Made by a program: the position numbers and the translations under genes
Shown here: positions 34,040 to 46,831 of the stretch, in pieces
How the letters are laid out: each line of letters begins with the position of its first letter
Numbering within the stretch: position 1 is the first letter of the stretch
The notes under the pieces: model-generated
What the model was told of the DNA's origin: nothing
Seen by the model: only the letters and a program-made list of their open reading frames with translations
Databases searched by the model: none
From: Ulota crispa
Lineage: Eukaryota; Streptophyta; Bryopsida; Orthotrichales; Orthotrichaceae
Reading direction: 5' to 3'
Length of the DNA: 64,000 nt
NCBI GenBank assembly: GCA_963920765.1
Contig: OY987245.1
Span: 10,432,727 to 10,496,726 of the forward strand

Positions 34040-34861
34040 AATTTTTTATAACAAAAATTTGAAAAATTATGGTTTGAAGTTAACTTCAATGTTCAATTTG
34101 TCTTCCATACTACATTTCATTTTGTTTTTTATGAAAGCTAAACTATAAGCACGTCTCTTGCTCATCAAAAAGTGTGATGAATATTGTCACTAAAGAGCTT
34201 ATGACATGTTGTCACATTGAAAAAACAAGAAGCAAGTTCAGAATTAAGTCAAGATTTCCCTTGGGCACTCCACTAAGAAGTGAAGGCCCTTTAACTAAAA
34301 TTTTGTCATCAAAGAAAATCTAAATGTATTTTTGTGCTAATTTCACTTGGAATGTTTTTGTTATACTAATTACAAATTTGATTATTGTTGAATTCTCTTT
34401 CATTCATAATGATTTTTGGTCAGTAATTGGAGTTAAAAATTTCCTTTTTATTAGGTGGTAGCTCTTTGGTAGTCGCATTGCAAGCTCATTTATGAAATTG
34501 TGGTTATGGATTTGGAAAGGGGGCCATCAGTTTCAAAGTAACAAAGACAAATACTATATCATTATAAGTGGTTGTTTCCCATTCTTGTACACAAAGTTGC
34601 CATTTTTGCATTAGAAGTTTTGGGCGGCTAAAAAAAACCAAAAAATTCCATATGCAACCACATTCAATTACAAATACATTAAAACTTGCTTGACCTTTTT
34701 AGAGGTTTTTTGGGTAGCACCATCTAAAAGACTTGATGTTCAAGATCATATAGTTACAATTTTGTTTTGATTTTTAATAATGATCATACAAGGACAATTC
34801 AAATTTTTAAAACTGCCTACCAAAAACAAGAAAAACACCTTTGGGCATTTAGAGGTTAAAG
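34040..34861. mobile_element. TTAA-type element, right part, related to 10640-12849
   Basis: The right end reads CTTTGGGCATTTAGAGG-TTAA (ending 34861). Internal blocks ACATGTTGTCACATTGAA, CCCTTGGGCACTCCAC and GTTTTGGGCGGCTAAAAAAA match the nested element. Its left end is disturbed by the 33090-34024 element; an eroded TTAACCATTAAATG near 33034 may be the original left terminus. Confidence 0.65.
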
Positions 34862-34935
34862 GTGTTGGGGAGTGTAACTTGTGTGGATCCATGATCCATT
34901 TGATACAATTAAGAAATTTTCAAGAAATTGCTAAG

Positions 34936-35890
34936 TTAACCCCTAAACCCCAAGCCATTTTCACCAAAACTAGGGTTTGGGAGACCTACAACTTTGATGC
35001 ATCATATCTCAGTCTATTGGATGATCCACAAAAAGTGACCATTGAAAATAGTGGAATACCTACTTAGAAACGGCTTGCAAATTTTGGGAGCAATGAATTG
35101 TGAGAGATGGGAGATTATAACATTTGATTAATAAACATGTGAGGGCAAAATCTCATTCTTTGACAAGTAGTTGCTTTGTAGTGTTGTGAGACTAGAGGGA
35201 ACTTTCTAGTATGTTATGTGAATTTAAAATATAAGGGAACCGTAAAATGCCAAGTTCCATATCCAAGTGCACAACTCTGCTTGGCCATTCCTTGGTGAAT
35301 ATTCTCTAACTCAAATTGTTTGTCATTGTTCTTGACCTGTTGGATGCAGTTTCAAACTATCATTTGTAAATTTAGTGTGAAGGTTTATGGAATGTCAAGA
35401 AATTGCTATTTGTTGATTTCTACAAAATTCTATAAGTCCTTGATTCATATCAAATCTTGTGAGTAACAAGATTAGATGTAAATACACACACTTGCAATTT
35501 ATTGAAAAGTGTACTTCTTTTTGTGATAAGTTTTAGGGCTTCAAAATGTTATTACATAGAATACAATGACCAAAACAATTAATGAGGACTGTCACAACAA
35601 GAGTCTAGAACATGCTTGAACACTTGCTAGCAAATTTCTCACTAAAACAAAGCACATGCAACGAAACTTTGTGAGGAGCATTGACTAATTGCAGTCTAAC
35701 AGTTGTTGCTTGCTACCTCGCCCTAAATGGTGTTCCACCCACTCAAGGCTCTTGAGGCACTCAAACAACATTCAGCTTGCCTTGCTATTCCACCTACATA
35801 GATCACTTGAATACCTTAAAATTGTAGTTTATAGCAAGGTCAAAAAATTAAATATGGTGTGTCAAAGACACTTGTGAAGACAATTTTAGT
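34936..35890. mobile_element. TTAA-type element related in reverse to 59153-60211
   Basis: Begins TTAA-CCCCTAAACCCCAAGC. Blocks CATTTTCACCAAAACTAGGG and GTAGTTTATAGCAAGGTCAA have reverse-complement partners near 60165-60195 and 59530-59560. The right end is not clear. Confidence 0.6.
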
Positions 35891-35943
35891 ATTCTAGGGC
35901 ATCTAGGGCTTAAGAAACATCTTACCAATGACTATTCCATTTA

Positions 35944-36238
35944 GGACATCTCCACCAATGGCTCAAACTCACTCAAAGTGGATGAAAAGTGTAGAGGCCC
36001 CTCTCAAAATCTTGTCAAACAACTTGTTTTTACAGTGTCTAGCTAACCATTATTCATTCAATATTCACTGTAAGTATTGTGAGCTTTATCCTCTACTTTC
36101 CTTGATAAATGGTCAACTGATGGGGTGTGTTGAGTGTAAGGACACTTTTTCAAAGAGCATGGGTGGAGATCAAGGGGCTTGCGCCCTTGCCAAAACAGAT
36201 GGAAAACTATGCAAGAGCCCAAGCCAATGGAGATGCCC
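35944..36238. mobile_element. Tourist-like MITE, CATCTCCAC family, 295 bp
   Basis: TTA flanks (35941-35943, 36239-36241). Ends GGACATCTCCACCAATGG and CCAATGGAGATGCCC. A 164-codon ORF crossing it is chance; it runs through the element ends. Confidence 0.85.
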
Positions 36239-36287
36239 TTACAGTACAAAGCCACCAGCTCTACATTTTGATAAACGGTCCCACTTA

Positions 36288-36527
36288 TTAATCCTTAAAG
36301 GACCGTGGAGCCCTTTGCATCCAATAAAATATTTGGTATTTTCTTGTATTTGGAATGCATCCACACCTTTACTACATTTGAAATTAACAAAAAAGTTAGA
36401 AAATAGATCAATGTGGTTCTAGTGAGCTAGTCAAGATCCCAAATTAAAACTTTTTATTAGTAGCAAATGCCAGTTATACGGCAGCATATTTACTATGTAG
36501 TACGTAGAGCGGTCTTTTAAGGGTTAA
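36288..36527. mobile_element. TTAA-type MITE, 240-bp family, copy 1
   Basis: TTAA-TCCTTAAAGGACCGTGG at the left and GCGGTCTTTTAAGGG-TTAA at the right. It shares TTCTTGTATTTGGAATG.AT and ATCCCAAATTAAAA with 55773-56006. Confidence 0.85.
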
Positions 36528-36596
36528 CATATATGGCCACCAAATTCACACAATTCCTAACCAATTATATCCTCACAATTTTTGCATTGCTTATTA

Positions 36597-37175
36597 CTCC
36601 CTCTGTCCCATTATAAAGCTCCAAAAAACTTCTCCGTGAGGAATTAATTGTATTTTTAGTCATTATGCTAGTAACAAATGCATTCTAGAATCAGTATACT
36701 ACCTACCAAATATTTGTAAAATCTCAAGTTTTTAAGCCGTTGTTGAGACACCCAAATTCCATGCCAAAAGTACCATATTTGTGCATAGTTTGTGAAGGCT
36801 GCTATCTCCTTGTTATTTTAGTCTTTGTATTAATTACACATACGTTCTAGAATCAGCATACCATCTACCAAATGTGTGCAAAATTTCTAGCTTTGATGTT
36901 GTTTGGGCACCCAAATTCCATGCAAAAAGTACCATATTTGTACATGTTGCTGGCTCCTCATTATTGATGATTTACAAATTAGTAGCAACAATAGTTCCTC
37001 ATATGGGCAAGGCCAAGCTTGTTAGGAGAGGAATGCTCTCTAATTGCTTACCTTGCCCCCATGAGATCCTTGGACATGACAAGAGCTTCTCAACAATTGA
37101 AATTAGCAAAAAGGGAGCTTTTTAGTGGGACAAGAACTATGCCTAATTTGGAGCTTTATATTGGGACAGAGGGAG
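36597..37175. mobile_element. Stowaway-like MITE, 579 bp
   Basis: TA flanks. Ends CTCCCTCTGTCCCATTATAA and TTTATATTGGGACAGAGGGAG. An internal direct duplication is visible around CATTCTAGAATCAGTATACTACCTACC and its second copy near 36845. Confidence 0.85.
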
Positions 37176-37731
37176 TACTTGTCAACTATTCGCCACTTAA
37201 TTTCAAAATTCTCCTCATTCATTATCCATATGGATAATACAAAAGTACGACTAACATCGCTATTCAAAAATAACAGTTGAAGACATATCGTATGTATAGG
37301 GAGTATATAGATATACATGTCACATGTTTAAGCTGAATCTCTTCAATCAAGCTTTTTCTCTCATTCCAAAAACAACTACTGCATCAGACACATTACATCC
37401 TCACACCCGGTGTTCTAATTTAAATTAGAACCAGTCTAGAAAATGTACTCCAATTGGAGCAGGCGACTGGCGAAAATAATCTTTCACCGACCGAAACTAC
37501 CTTCCCATTCAACTACGATCTACTTCCTGAATGCACCCTGCTCGACATAGTACACTCTAGGCACATTAATGGAGCGCCTATGAAGAAATTTTAGTCGAGT
37601 CAGTGATAAAACACTTGCGATCGATCCACCAACAATTTTTCTCTACATGCCGCAAACCTGTTAGTGCTGAACTTCACCTTTCTGACATTTTTTCTCTTGT
37701 AGGTTCTGAGACGCGGGAAATAGAATAATTC

Positions 37732-40700
37732 TCACACCACATCTGGCATCACCTTTCGTAAAGCTCCAATAACAGCTGATTTGTCTTCTCCGTTGTCGAA
37801 AGATGCGTAATTTGCTTCCGGATCGAAGAAATGACACTCAGTCATAATTGTCTTCATTAACCGCCAATTGAAGTTCGCGAGGTTCAGGTGCTGCACAAAA
37901 AAATCAAGTTTCATCAATATTATAATACTCTCAGATCATCTCAATTTCGGAAGAGACATATATCTGAAAAAAAAAACATCAAACATGACAATGACGGTTA
38001 AAAAATTACAGATCATCCACTGTTTGTACACTTCTTTCCTCTCTTAAGACTATTTAAATGGATGTTTTCTACCCATCATGACATGGATGCCGCTACTTGT
38101 AGCAACTTGAACACATACGGATCAGGCATCAGACGCAAAATAGAACTGAAAGAAAAAAATGGAAGATTTTCGAAGGTCTTATACTAGCTACAAATCCTAC
38201 ATGATTTACAACATCCTAAATATGTTACTATGCATACCTTTCCCCAATTTTGAAGAAGTGTATCGTGGGCCAGTCGTAAGTTGTAGCTGGGAATCTTTTG
38301 AGAGACGTGATGAGGAATATGGACACTAATGTCATGGCAAAGGACTTCAACCCTACACAAATCAGTAACGTATCAGAAACTTGCACATCACCGCGTATAT
38401 ACTCCATAAAACTTAATGTTGGCTAAGAGATATATCTCAATGTCATTAAAGGGAAAAAATAGTCATCGTGAGCAAAATTGCCAAAAAAAGCTCTCATATT
38501 CCTGCAGTAACGAAAATCCCTCATGATGTGACAATAAAAGAGAAGAAGTGACAAACCATCTGGGGTAGTCACAGTGCACTGTTCCACCCAACTGCGCCTG
38601 AGCGGAGTTCCAATCCTGAGCACCTTTGAATGGGATATGAGGAGCCGTATGATGAACCATGGTGAAAGTGCTCATCTGCACAAGTTACGTCCACAGGATA
38701 TACATTAGATGACTTCAAAGTAAAACCGACAAAGTAAAGACCAGAGGAAACTTGGAATGGACAAGCAAACGAAAGCAGGGGAAACGAAATCACCATGAAC
38801 TGATTTACTTACCCAAAAATGATATCCCAGCCATGGCATAAGCCAAAATTTGAGCCAGCCAGTAATACCAGTGAAATAGATAATTGCAGGCCAACCGATT
38901 GCCATGAATGCAAAAACCGCAGCCAAACTAATCTTCACTCGAGGTTTCTCACTTTCTCGATACTTGTTTAGGTCAAAATGCCACAGAGCCCTACAAGGAA
39001 GAAACAAAATGATTAATATTGTGATAGAAACTCTACTAAATTCCGATAGCCCCAAAGATATGTATAACAGCATCTACCACATTCATACGGCAGATTATTC
39101 AGATTGAATTCCGAATGTTCGACTAACAAAGAGTAAAATCTGCCGTTTATTCAATAGTAATAGATGCTGGCTAGGATAAAGCATTAATGAGCTCAGAGTT
39201 GGTAAGAAAATTAATACCAATGACCGATTGATGCCCATGGTCTCAAAGGACCCATGCCAAACTCCATAAGGGATTTCATAACTGGTGAGAAACTTGCCCA
39301 CTGTTCCTTCATCACTGGGTGCCAAGCAGTATCTTCCACCAACCTGAACATACATAACTCGTAGTAAGTCGGCAAAATGATTCAAAAAGGGCTTTTGTGA
39401 TTGGGACTATCTATACGTACACACTACTATAGTAATAAAAAGTAAACAGCAGCTGTATCTAGGGTAAGAACGAAGTATACAAAACTCACATGTTGGTTTT
39501 AGCATGATGCCTGTCATGCTTGAATCTCCATGGCTCATACGGGTAAATCAGTGGGAGGAAGGCAATAGTTCCGACAACATCTTCAAGCAGTTTATTCTTG
39601 GAAAAGGATTTGTGTGCACAGTCGTGACCTATCACGAAAAACTGGAACCAAATGCTAATCAGAGTTTCCCTCAAATACATCCAAAGAGGGAAGAAACCGG
39701 TATGCACTAACAATCCTACCATATATCATTTACATACGAATTCTCAACTCAAAAATGACATTTCAAAACCACAAACATTGAAATCATGACAGTACGTACT
39801 CCAGTAATAGCAGTCCCAGTCCATGCCCAAGCCAACGGAAGCAGATACCAAGGTGCCTTTGCAATCATCAAGAGACCAAGCGAATAGGTAGCCACAGAAA
39901 TTGCAATAGTCTTAAAAGCCTTCAAATCATTGATCTCGAAGACCTGATTCACAATAAAGTTGACTAGTCAGATAAATTACCTTCCATCCACAAACGATTT
40001 AAGCAACTCAGATTGTGCATGATCAGAATAAGAATAATAAGCGAAACTTGCAGCACCAACTGCATTATCAAAATTCAAACTAACCTCCGGAGGGAAAGTA
40101 TCCATCACTTTCTTCAACGTCACTCCCTTCGGCACCGGCTCTCCAATTTGAGAGAATCCGTACTCCTCAGCCAGTCGCTGCCTTTCGCCAGCATCTTCCA
40201 GCGGATTCGACGGAGGTGCAATGGGCGCAGCCACTGCAGATATTGCACGTCTAACACCGCTTTGTTTTAAACCAGTCCTTCTAACTCTCGAAATTTCCAA
40301 CTGCAACAGAAGGAGATTATATTAGAAATCGAGGATAACAAATTTGAAGGAACATCCACTGATCTGAATGCCTCTGACTAAGAACATGATATTAGAGCAA
40401 CAAAATCTCAGAAACAGGAAGGCTACCAGTTCATAATGAATAACATACCAAAGACTTCACAAACACCGCCAATCAGAACATAAAGTGACAATAAAAACCT
40501 GATAATCAAGTACCACGCGAGCAAAGAGAACGAATAGATGAGAAACACGACATCCTACCTTTCCAACACCAAGTCCTTTTGAAGAGCTGCTGGCAATTGG
40601 AAACCTTAAGACCGCAGACTGACTGGAAGCAGTACATTTCTGCTGGCCAACCTGAACATCCACAAACCGGAGCTAATGTTAGACACGGAACAAAATCACA

Positions 40701-41084
40701 TGAATTCACGGCAATTTCTACAGACTCCACTACAACTAACACTCAGATATCACCTACGGAAATAAACACAATTCTGATACATTTTCTCTCCACAAAAATA
40801 TCAATAAAAATCCCCTGATCAACACTCTGCCACAAATTTCCAACTATCTTTCCTATAACACAAATGTACTACAATGAAGAACCTCTCTTCACAATCCGAA
40901 TGTATCAAAAGGCACGCTCTCGACTAATTACCACAAAAGCGCCATTAGTGCACTCAATTGGTAATACCAGCTATAAATATGAGCACATCGAAACAATGTA
41001 GCTTCTTCGTACCTTGTGTGACGCCACCACCGAAGTACTGGACTGCAGACTCAAGCCACATCCACGAGATGTAGCTAATGCCAT
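37732..41084 (-). CDS. FAD6: Chloroplast omega-6 fatty acid desaturase, FAD6 type (10 exons, 457 aa)
   Basis: Inserts the omega-6 double bond into 16:1 and 18:1 chains of plastid membrane glycerolipids, using ferredoxin as electron donor, in the plastid envelope. Exons in order: 41084-41013, 40651-40559, 40300-40085, 39943-39800, 39641-39490, 39343-39218, 38990-38813, 38675-38557, 38352-38238, 37890-37732. All are GT-AG and in frame. The three His boxes of membrane desaturases are present: HDCAH (181-185), HDRHH (217-221) and HIPHH (378-382). Family signatures include [32 protein letters not shown] and [18 protein letters not shown]. Residues 1 to about 60, rich in Ser and Arg with few acids, look like a transit peptide. 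The second coding exon ([10 protein letters not shown]…) lies wholly within this peptide. Length is slightly above the usual 420-450. The introns are short and, unlike the other genes here, free of recognisable MITEs. Confidence 0.97.
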
Positions 41085-41130
41085 GATTGCCTGTCCTCAC
41101 GCACAGCAAACCTGCACCAAGAATCCCTCA

Positions 41131-41480
41131 GTCCAGACCTTAACACCAATTCCGATTCCATTTTATTCCATAGGCCACAATAATACTCCATAACAGACAC
41201 AATGCATCGCACTTGCGAGAACAAACCCTGGCAATCGCCGTTCTGTCCAATAACGCCAATTCAACACGAACTTAATGCTCCTTCACAAGGATTAACACTT
41301 ATAACTCAAACCCCGTGAGTCCAGACATTAACACCAATTCCGTTTCCACATTATTCCATAGGCCACAAGAATACTCCATAACAGACACAATGCATCGCAC
41401 TTGCTATAACAAACCCTGGCAATCGCCGTTCTGTCCAATAAACGCCAATTTCGACACGAACTTAGTGTTTTTTCACAAGA
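41131..41480 (-). repeat. 160-bp direct tandem duplication just upstream of FAD6
   Basis: Copies 41131-41290 and 41319-41480 share TTAACACCAATTCCG, TCCATAACAGACACAATGCA and CCCTGGCAATCGCCGTTCTG with small changes. It starts about 50 bp above the ATG. An acceptor-like TTCTTGGTGCAG (minus strand, near 41112) suggests that the repeat lies in a 5'UTR intron or the leader. Confidence 0.85.
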
Positions 41481-42149
41481 ATCGCGCGGACATTAAGAAA
41501 AAGAAGGAGTTAAGAAGGTTGCTAACCCGACGTCGTGAGTACTTCGGAGTCTCGAAGCGATGGGGATGCGCTTCGGTCGCAGCGCTGCGAGCGAAGAAAG
41601 ATGTACAGCTTGAAAGAGGGGCGTGAGAAGAGCGAGGTGAGAGCGGGGGATAAGGAGCTCTGGCTGCCACACATCCACGAGGGTGCGGATGTCATCCATC
41701 GTATATTCATCCAAGTTTGTCGGCTCACTCGGCTGGAAGTGGAAGTGGCTACCGTGGCCCCTGGAATTTTGTTATGGTGGAAATTGGTTGGGGGCTGGTA
41801 TTGGTTGTGGACATGGCCACATGCTGATCGTACATCTGACCAGCAAATACGAGAGTCTTCGTGCTCATTGGTTCACCTTTGCTTCCAGAAGCTCAAGGTC
41901 GTATTCACACCTGTCACTCGTTTTTGCGCAAAAGATAGAGGTAAAGCACAAGAATGTGTATTGGAGGCAAGGATCTAACAGAATGAAGGGCGGTTTATGT
42001 CATGTCACCTGTCCTGGCTTTGTAACTGCAGGAAACACGAAAAAATGCTTGCATGATATTTGTAAAGCAAAATTTGGTGGGAACTTGGCTTCTGAATTGG
42101 CTTTTGTTTTGCAAAACTGTACTCACATAGCAAAGTACTACAGTGGTGC
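41481..42149. other. FAD6 upstream region, no gene called
   Basis: GC is moderately raised at 41500-41850. Overlapping ORFs of 147 and 164 codons on the plus strand show no domain. The region probably holds the FAD6 promoter. Confidence 0.4.
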
Positions 42150-42312
42150 CTGGCTAAGATTAACCTCTCCTGACTAGAAAAAGAGTTCATCTTAGGAAAG
42201 CATTAATCTTAGCTAACTGCAAGGCTACTTTGAGCTAAGTCAGTGAGATGCCAGGTTGGGATAGTAATCTTAGCAAATCTTTTTTCTTACAAGGGTTAAT
42301 CTTAGCCAAGTA
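42150..42312. mobile_element. Short inverted-repeat element with TGGCTAAGATTAACC ends
   Basis: TGGCTAAGATTAACC at 42150 pairs with GGTTAATCTTAGCCA at about 42296. Flanking GTACTACAGT and ACTACTGTAGT may extend the arms. Confidence 0.6.
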
Positions 42313-42359
42313 CTACTGTAGTTGCTTGATGCCATGCTTTCCATCAAGAACATTTCTAC

Positions 42360-43303
42360 TTAACCCCTAAAGGCCCAAGTGGTCCCTCAAGGGCCAAGTG
42401 GGGTTTCAAGCATGTACCTACAGCTAAACTATTTTATGTGATTTTTTGAAACTTTTGTTGAAGGTAGGGAATTCAAAGATCTACGTGGGCATTTAATTTT
42501 TTTCTTCATTTTGACATTTATTGAAGAAGTTATGCATGAATTTTTGAAAAACAAGGGAGAAGCGGGTAGTCACAAAAAAAAATTGCATTTTTTTAAAATA
42601 AAAATTTGAAATTGGTTCTTTAGATTTTTATGTACGTGGGAAGCTTTGGATCATTCAATTTTGATTGATGAGATGAAAGTTATGAGAAGTTTTAGTTTGT
42701 GGGTAGGTGTAGGACTCCCAAACCTCCATTTCTTTTGCCCCTTGTAAAATTTGGTGCTTTACTTTTTTGAGCTCTTTATGTATTTGTTTTTTGACTTATT
42801 TTTTCCCATGTTGTAGTAGACTAAGATTCCTTGGTTTTCACCATTTGGATCAAAGTAATTCAAATTTCTAAATTTTACATAAATCCTCCAATTTTGTCTA
42901 GTGTATATGCAAATTTCACAACCTTATGGCATTGCAAGATTTTACAAAGTATGATTCACATTTCCAATTCATTTGAAAATTCTCCCACACATACCTAACT
43001 TGGTCTTCTACATGGGAAAAATGACCCCAGTTTTGCGTAGAGCAATTTTTTTGATATAGGAGTGGTCAAAGGCTTCTAAAGTTTTTGAGTAGAAGAGAAA
43101 AAAAAATCTCACAGATGCAATATCTCACTCCTCTACATCTAAAATGATCTAATTTTTTTCCCACAAGTACATCCCATAGTCTAGGGCAAGATCTTACGGT
43201 TGGATTTCTGAAAAAAAAATTCCTATCATTCTACTTATTCCCCCAAAAGTGGTAGTTTTTAGTGATTTTCACAGAAAAAAAGGTTTGGGCCTTTAGGGGT
43301 TAA
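42360..43303. mobile_element. TTAA-type MITE, 0.9-kb family, copy 3
   Basis: TTAA-CCCCTAAAGGCCCAAG at the left and TTTGGGCCTTTAGGGG-TTAA at the right. Collinear with copy 1 at 11057-11983. An internal duplication of the left end is visible (CCAAGTGG twice). Confidence 0.9.
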
Positions 43304-43350
43304 ATCTGGAATTGGAACTTGGAAGGTATTGTAGAGCTACAATGGGCCCA

Positions 43351-43541
43351 ACACTACTAGAAAAGGGTCCTTTTATGACTCAATGCATATAACTCTTGAT
43401 TGTCATCCAAAATTAGTCATATTTTGGGAAGTCATATATAGAGTCATATATAGTGGAAATTATATGCTCTCCAAATATGACTAATTTTGGATAACAATCA
43501 AGAGTTGTATACATTGAGTCATAAAAGGGCCCTTTTCTATA
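43351..43541. mobile_element. CACTA-like fold-back MITE, 190 bp
   Basis: Begins CACTACTAGAAAAGGGTCCT, close to plant CACTA ends, and ends AAAAGGGCCCTTTTCTA. The arms TGACTCAATGCATATAACTC and CAAGAGTTGTATACATTGAG pair over most of its length. Confidence 0.8.
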
Positions 43542-43589
43542 TTTCAATAATCCTCCATACAATCTACTCAAACGACAAAAGTTTAGAAA

Positions 43590-43910
43590 TAACCATTTAT
43601 TTTGAGACAAAGAGGGTAGTACTTAAGTTTAACTCCCAAGTTAGTTTCATGTTTTTTATGAACCTAGTTTTTGAGTAATGTTCCACTTTGTTGACATTAT
43701 TTTCTCAACATCTAGCAACATGCACAAAAGTGATACTTTTTGCATGAAACTTGAGTGCCCTAATGACGACATCAAAACTAAAGATTTTACAAACATTTGA
43801 TAGATGGTACATTTGATTCTAGAATGCATGTGTCCCTAGTACAAAGATTAAATACAATTAATCATTTGCAAGGAAGCTTTTTGAACGTTTTTAGACGGAC
43901 AGAGGGAGTA
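43590..43910. mobile_element. Stowaway-like remnant
   Basis: The right end ACGGACAGAGGGAG-TA (43910) and the adjoining 110 bp match, in reverse, the left part of the 36597-37175 element. The left end TTTTGAGACAAAGAGGGTAG is a second, eroded Stowaway terminus. Confidence 0.6.
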
Positions 43911-44341
43911 CTTTTTTAGAAGCAAGACTTCCAAAAAGTATTATCTGGTGAGCATCTCTAGGAGAATAGTAAATCTCACATTGAACTTTACAGTATGACT
44001 TCAACACCTTGTTTGTGGAGTTAGGGTGAAAAAGCTTGGCTTTGACTTCTTTCACATTCTATAAAATGTAAGAATTTAGAAATTAACCATTTAAGAAATT
44101 GAATTTGGGAACTTTGTAATCACATTTAGATTCAAAAGCCTGATACAGTTCACAAATTGCATATAGAAACAAATGACCAATTTCAAAATATAGCAGATTC
44201 TTACTTTTATCCTTCTTTGTAAAAAAGCAAAAAAAAAATTACCTTGTCTTTAAAAAAACAACGTGTCCAGGTTGTTAAATCTAACCTAAGATTTAGTGTT
44301 CTCTAAATTTCATAAAGAATTAAGATACACTAAATATTGCG

Positions 44342-44614
44342 TTTAGGTTGCCTCACACTAATTTCTTGACATTTTACACTATATAAACATTTATTGCTGT
44401 TATAGTACTTTTCATAAAAAGTACTACAACAAACAAATTTTAATGAGCTTGGCAACAATGATGAAGCCGCAAAAATATAAACTAGTGGCATCCAAGTTGT
44501 AAACTATTTGAAATCTAAGTATCTAGAGAGTTACAAGTGCCTTCAAGTGGCCAAGTGATGAGTCATGAGGTAACTTAACATGGTAAGGCAACCTAATTGT
44601 TAAGGCAACCTAAA
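44342..44614. mobile_element. TTTAGGTTGCCT MITE, copy 3
   Basis: Inverted relative to the copies at 165-726. It shares GGCCAAGTGATGAGTCATGA and the doubled AAGGCAACCTAA end. Confidence 0.85.
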
Positions 44615-44739
44615 TAAAATATTCAATGTAGTAAAAAACTTGAAACATAGTGTGAACTAGTGTGGCCCTATGCCGTTGGCCCAATTTTCATCATGATTAA
44701 ATCATGATTTTCTTTTTATTTTTAAAGAAAGTGAAAGTA

Positions 44740-46510
44740 ATTCCAAACACCACGAAACCAAGCCCGCACACCCCTCCTTAGTGAGAGCTTTCTGATGATA
44801 CCAAGAACACTACCAAAATAAAAGTAAAAATAATTTTTTGACTTTTTAATCCATTTAAAACTTCAAAATTCAGTAATGTTCCCATTGCAAGCCCAAATGC
44901 CACAAAACCAAACCCATGCACCCCTCCTTGTTGAGAGCTTTCCGACGATACCAAGCACGCGACATGGAACACACGGTCCGGGAGATCTCAAAGTGACAAA
45001 CAAACAAACATCCAAACCAACAACCTAATTTAAGGTATTGATTGCCAAATCCCATTTCTCAGTACTCGACCAGTCAATTTTTGAAATTTCAGTGGGACTT
45101 GGGATTGGGACATGGGATATGGGACATGGTATGGACCGCCCCAAGTTAACCGCCCCCGGCATTTGGGTGGAAAGTATGGTACAAGAGTGAAAGTAGGCCC
45201 CCCACTCCCATCTCCACGGGATCCTCAAATGGTGTGGCCCAGCAGCCTCGGCAAATTCTTGCCACCATCCGAACTGAGCCTTGATTGGCTGTCACAAGTT
45301 CTCTGAATATCCTATAACACGTGTCCAAATTCTATTGTTAGGAGTCATTCATTCAATGTTCCACGTCCCTACTATTGAAGTCCGACGCTACATCCTAACT
45401 TTATGTAATTTGAAGCAGTGATCCCAATTATGATTTAACATTGCTAAAAAGCTAAAGTTTCAAATTTAACAGTAAAAAGTGCAATGTGTTTTAGTTGCAT
45501 ACTCTGTTTTGGTAGCAATCTTGTTAAATTTAACCATTTTAAAGATGGTTAGTTAGAAGAGTATAATGAAATATTTGAAAATAATGAAAACACATACAAA
45601 ATATACAAATATGCAGTTTTTTAATTTACTTTTACACCCAAATTTTGGAGCAAAGTTTCATGTTGGGTTAGAGATAGCCAATGCAAACAAAATGGTGCAC
45701 ACAACTTGTACTTTAATGGGAGGACTTAAACTCTATTGCTTTGCTGTCACCAATTCCCAATAATGTGGAGAGGCAATACAAGCTTTTATTTACGTCATTG
45801 TGGAGGCCTTTTCAAACCATGTTAGAACTCATGAAAGGAGAAGAAGAAGTTGAAAAGTGCTAGAGAGAAGAAGTTGAAAGGTGATGGCGACGGCAAGGGG
45901 CAAGGGATTAGCGTGAGTGAGATGAGAATGTTTTTGAAAGAGCAAAGTTGCTCCTACAAGTGGCTTGCTCAAGGGCCCTTCAATACCCTTTTGCGTTCTC
46001 TTTACTTGAAAGTGGTGGAGCTGCTCTTAAAAAATTTCAAAATATGCTAGTATAGTACCTTAAACCTTAATTGATGGTTACAAAATTGATAGTTTCTCCT
46101 AAGAAATCATAGCCTAGGATTTACAATGTTAACTCTTCCAAGAAGGCGGTTAACAAATCTTAAATCAATAGTTGATAACATAATTGATTTGAAAATAGTA
46201 ATAATCATTCTAAACCAAAAAAATACTTACATTTATAGACTTTGAGAAGTGTTGGTATGGCATACATGTAGGTGTTGACATCTTCTATTGAGCTATGGTA
46301 GTTTATTTGGCATTGTATTATTTTCCTGTTTTGAATGATGTATAATATTTAGTCAGGCAATGATATGTAAAATTGCGAATGATCAATGTTATATCTTTTC
46401 ATATTGAAAAATGAGTTTTTTTTGAATAAATTAGCATTCCAAAAGTTGATATTGTCATATGAACAATTTATAACAACAAACATCAATTTTTTTTACCATT
46501 GTGATTCCTT
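44740..46510. other. Intergenic; one 65-bp direct repeat, no gene
   Basis: ACCCCTCCTTAGTGAGAGCT (44768) recurs as ACCCCTCCTTGTTGAGAGCT (44930) with flanks CCACGAAACCAAGCCC and CCACAAAACCAAACCC. A GC-rich patch lies at 45090-45270. No coding exon is supported. Confidence 0.4.
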
Positions 46511-46513
46511 AAA

Positions 46514-46831
46514 TAAGGTAGCAGCACCCATAACCATCAAATTAAGGGTTTTGAACATGATGATTATTAATAAACATCTAGCCAATTATAGGATCCTATT
46601 AGCAAGAAAAAGATGATAAGTTTGCACTTTTGATTATTTTATTTGGATACATGGAGAATAAGTTGTGAATTTTTAAAGACCCAATTGCAATTGCACTTAA
46701 TACCAACACTCAAGTTTCATGTTCACATGTTGTACATCCTTGTAATTACATCTATTCACTTCCACAAATTTTCCAAGATTTTAGATGTGATGGTTATGGG
46801 TACAGTGATGGTTATGGGTGTTGCTACCTTA
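46514..46831. mobile_element. TAAGGTAG-type MITE, family A, intergenic copy
   Basis: TAAGGTAGCAGCACCCATAA at the left and TTATGGGTGTTGCTACCTTA at the right. A short duplication GTGATGGTTATGGGT sits just inside the right end. This copy is the closest match to the one forming intron 1 of the MIM1-motif gene. Confidence 0.92.

Noticed and set aside
35928..36422. 164-codon ORF on the plus strand
   Set aside because: It crosses a Tourist-like MITE and part of a TTAA element, including their termini, so it cannot be a conserved gene.
41535..42177. Overlapping ORFs of 147 and 164 codons upstream of FAD6
   Set aside because: No recognisable domain, overlapping frames, no splice support; more likely promoter-side sequence.
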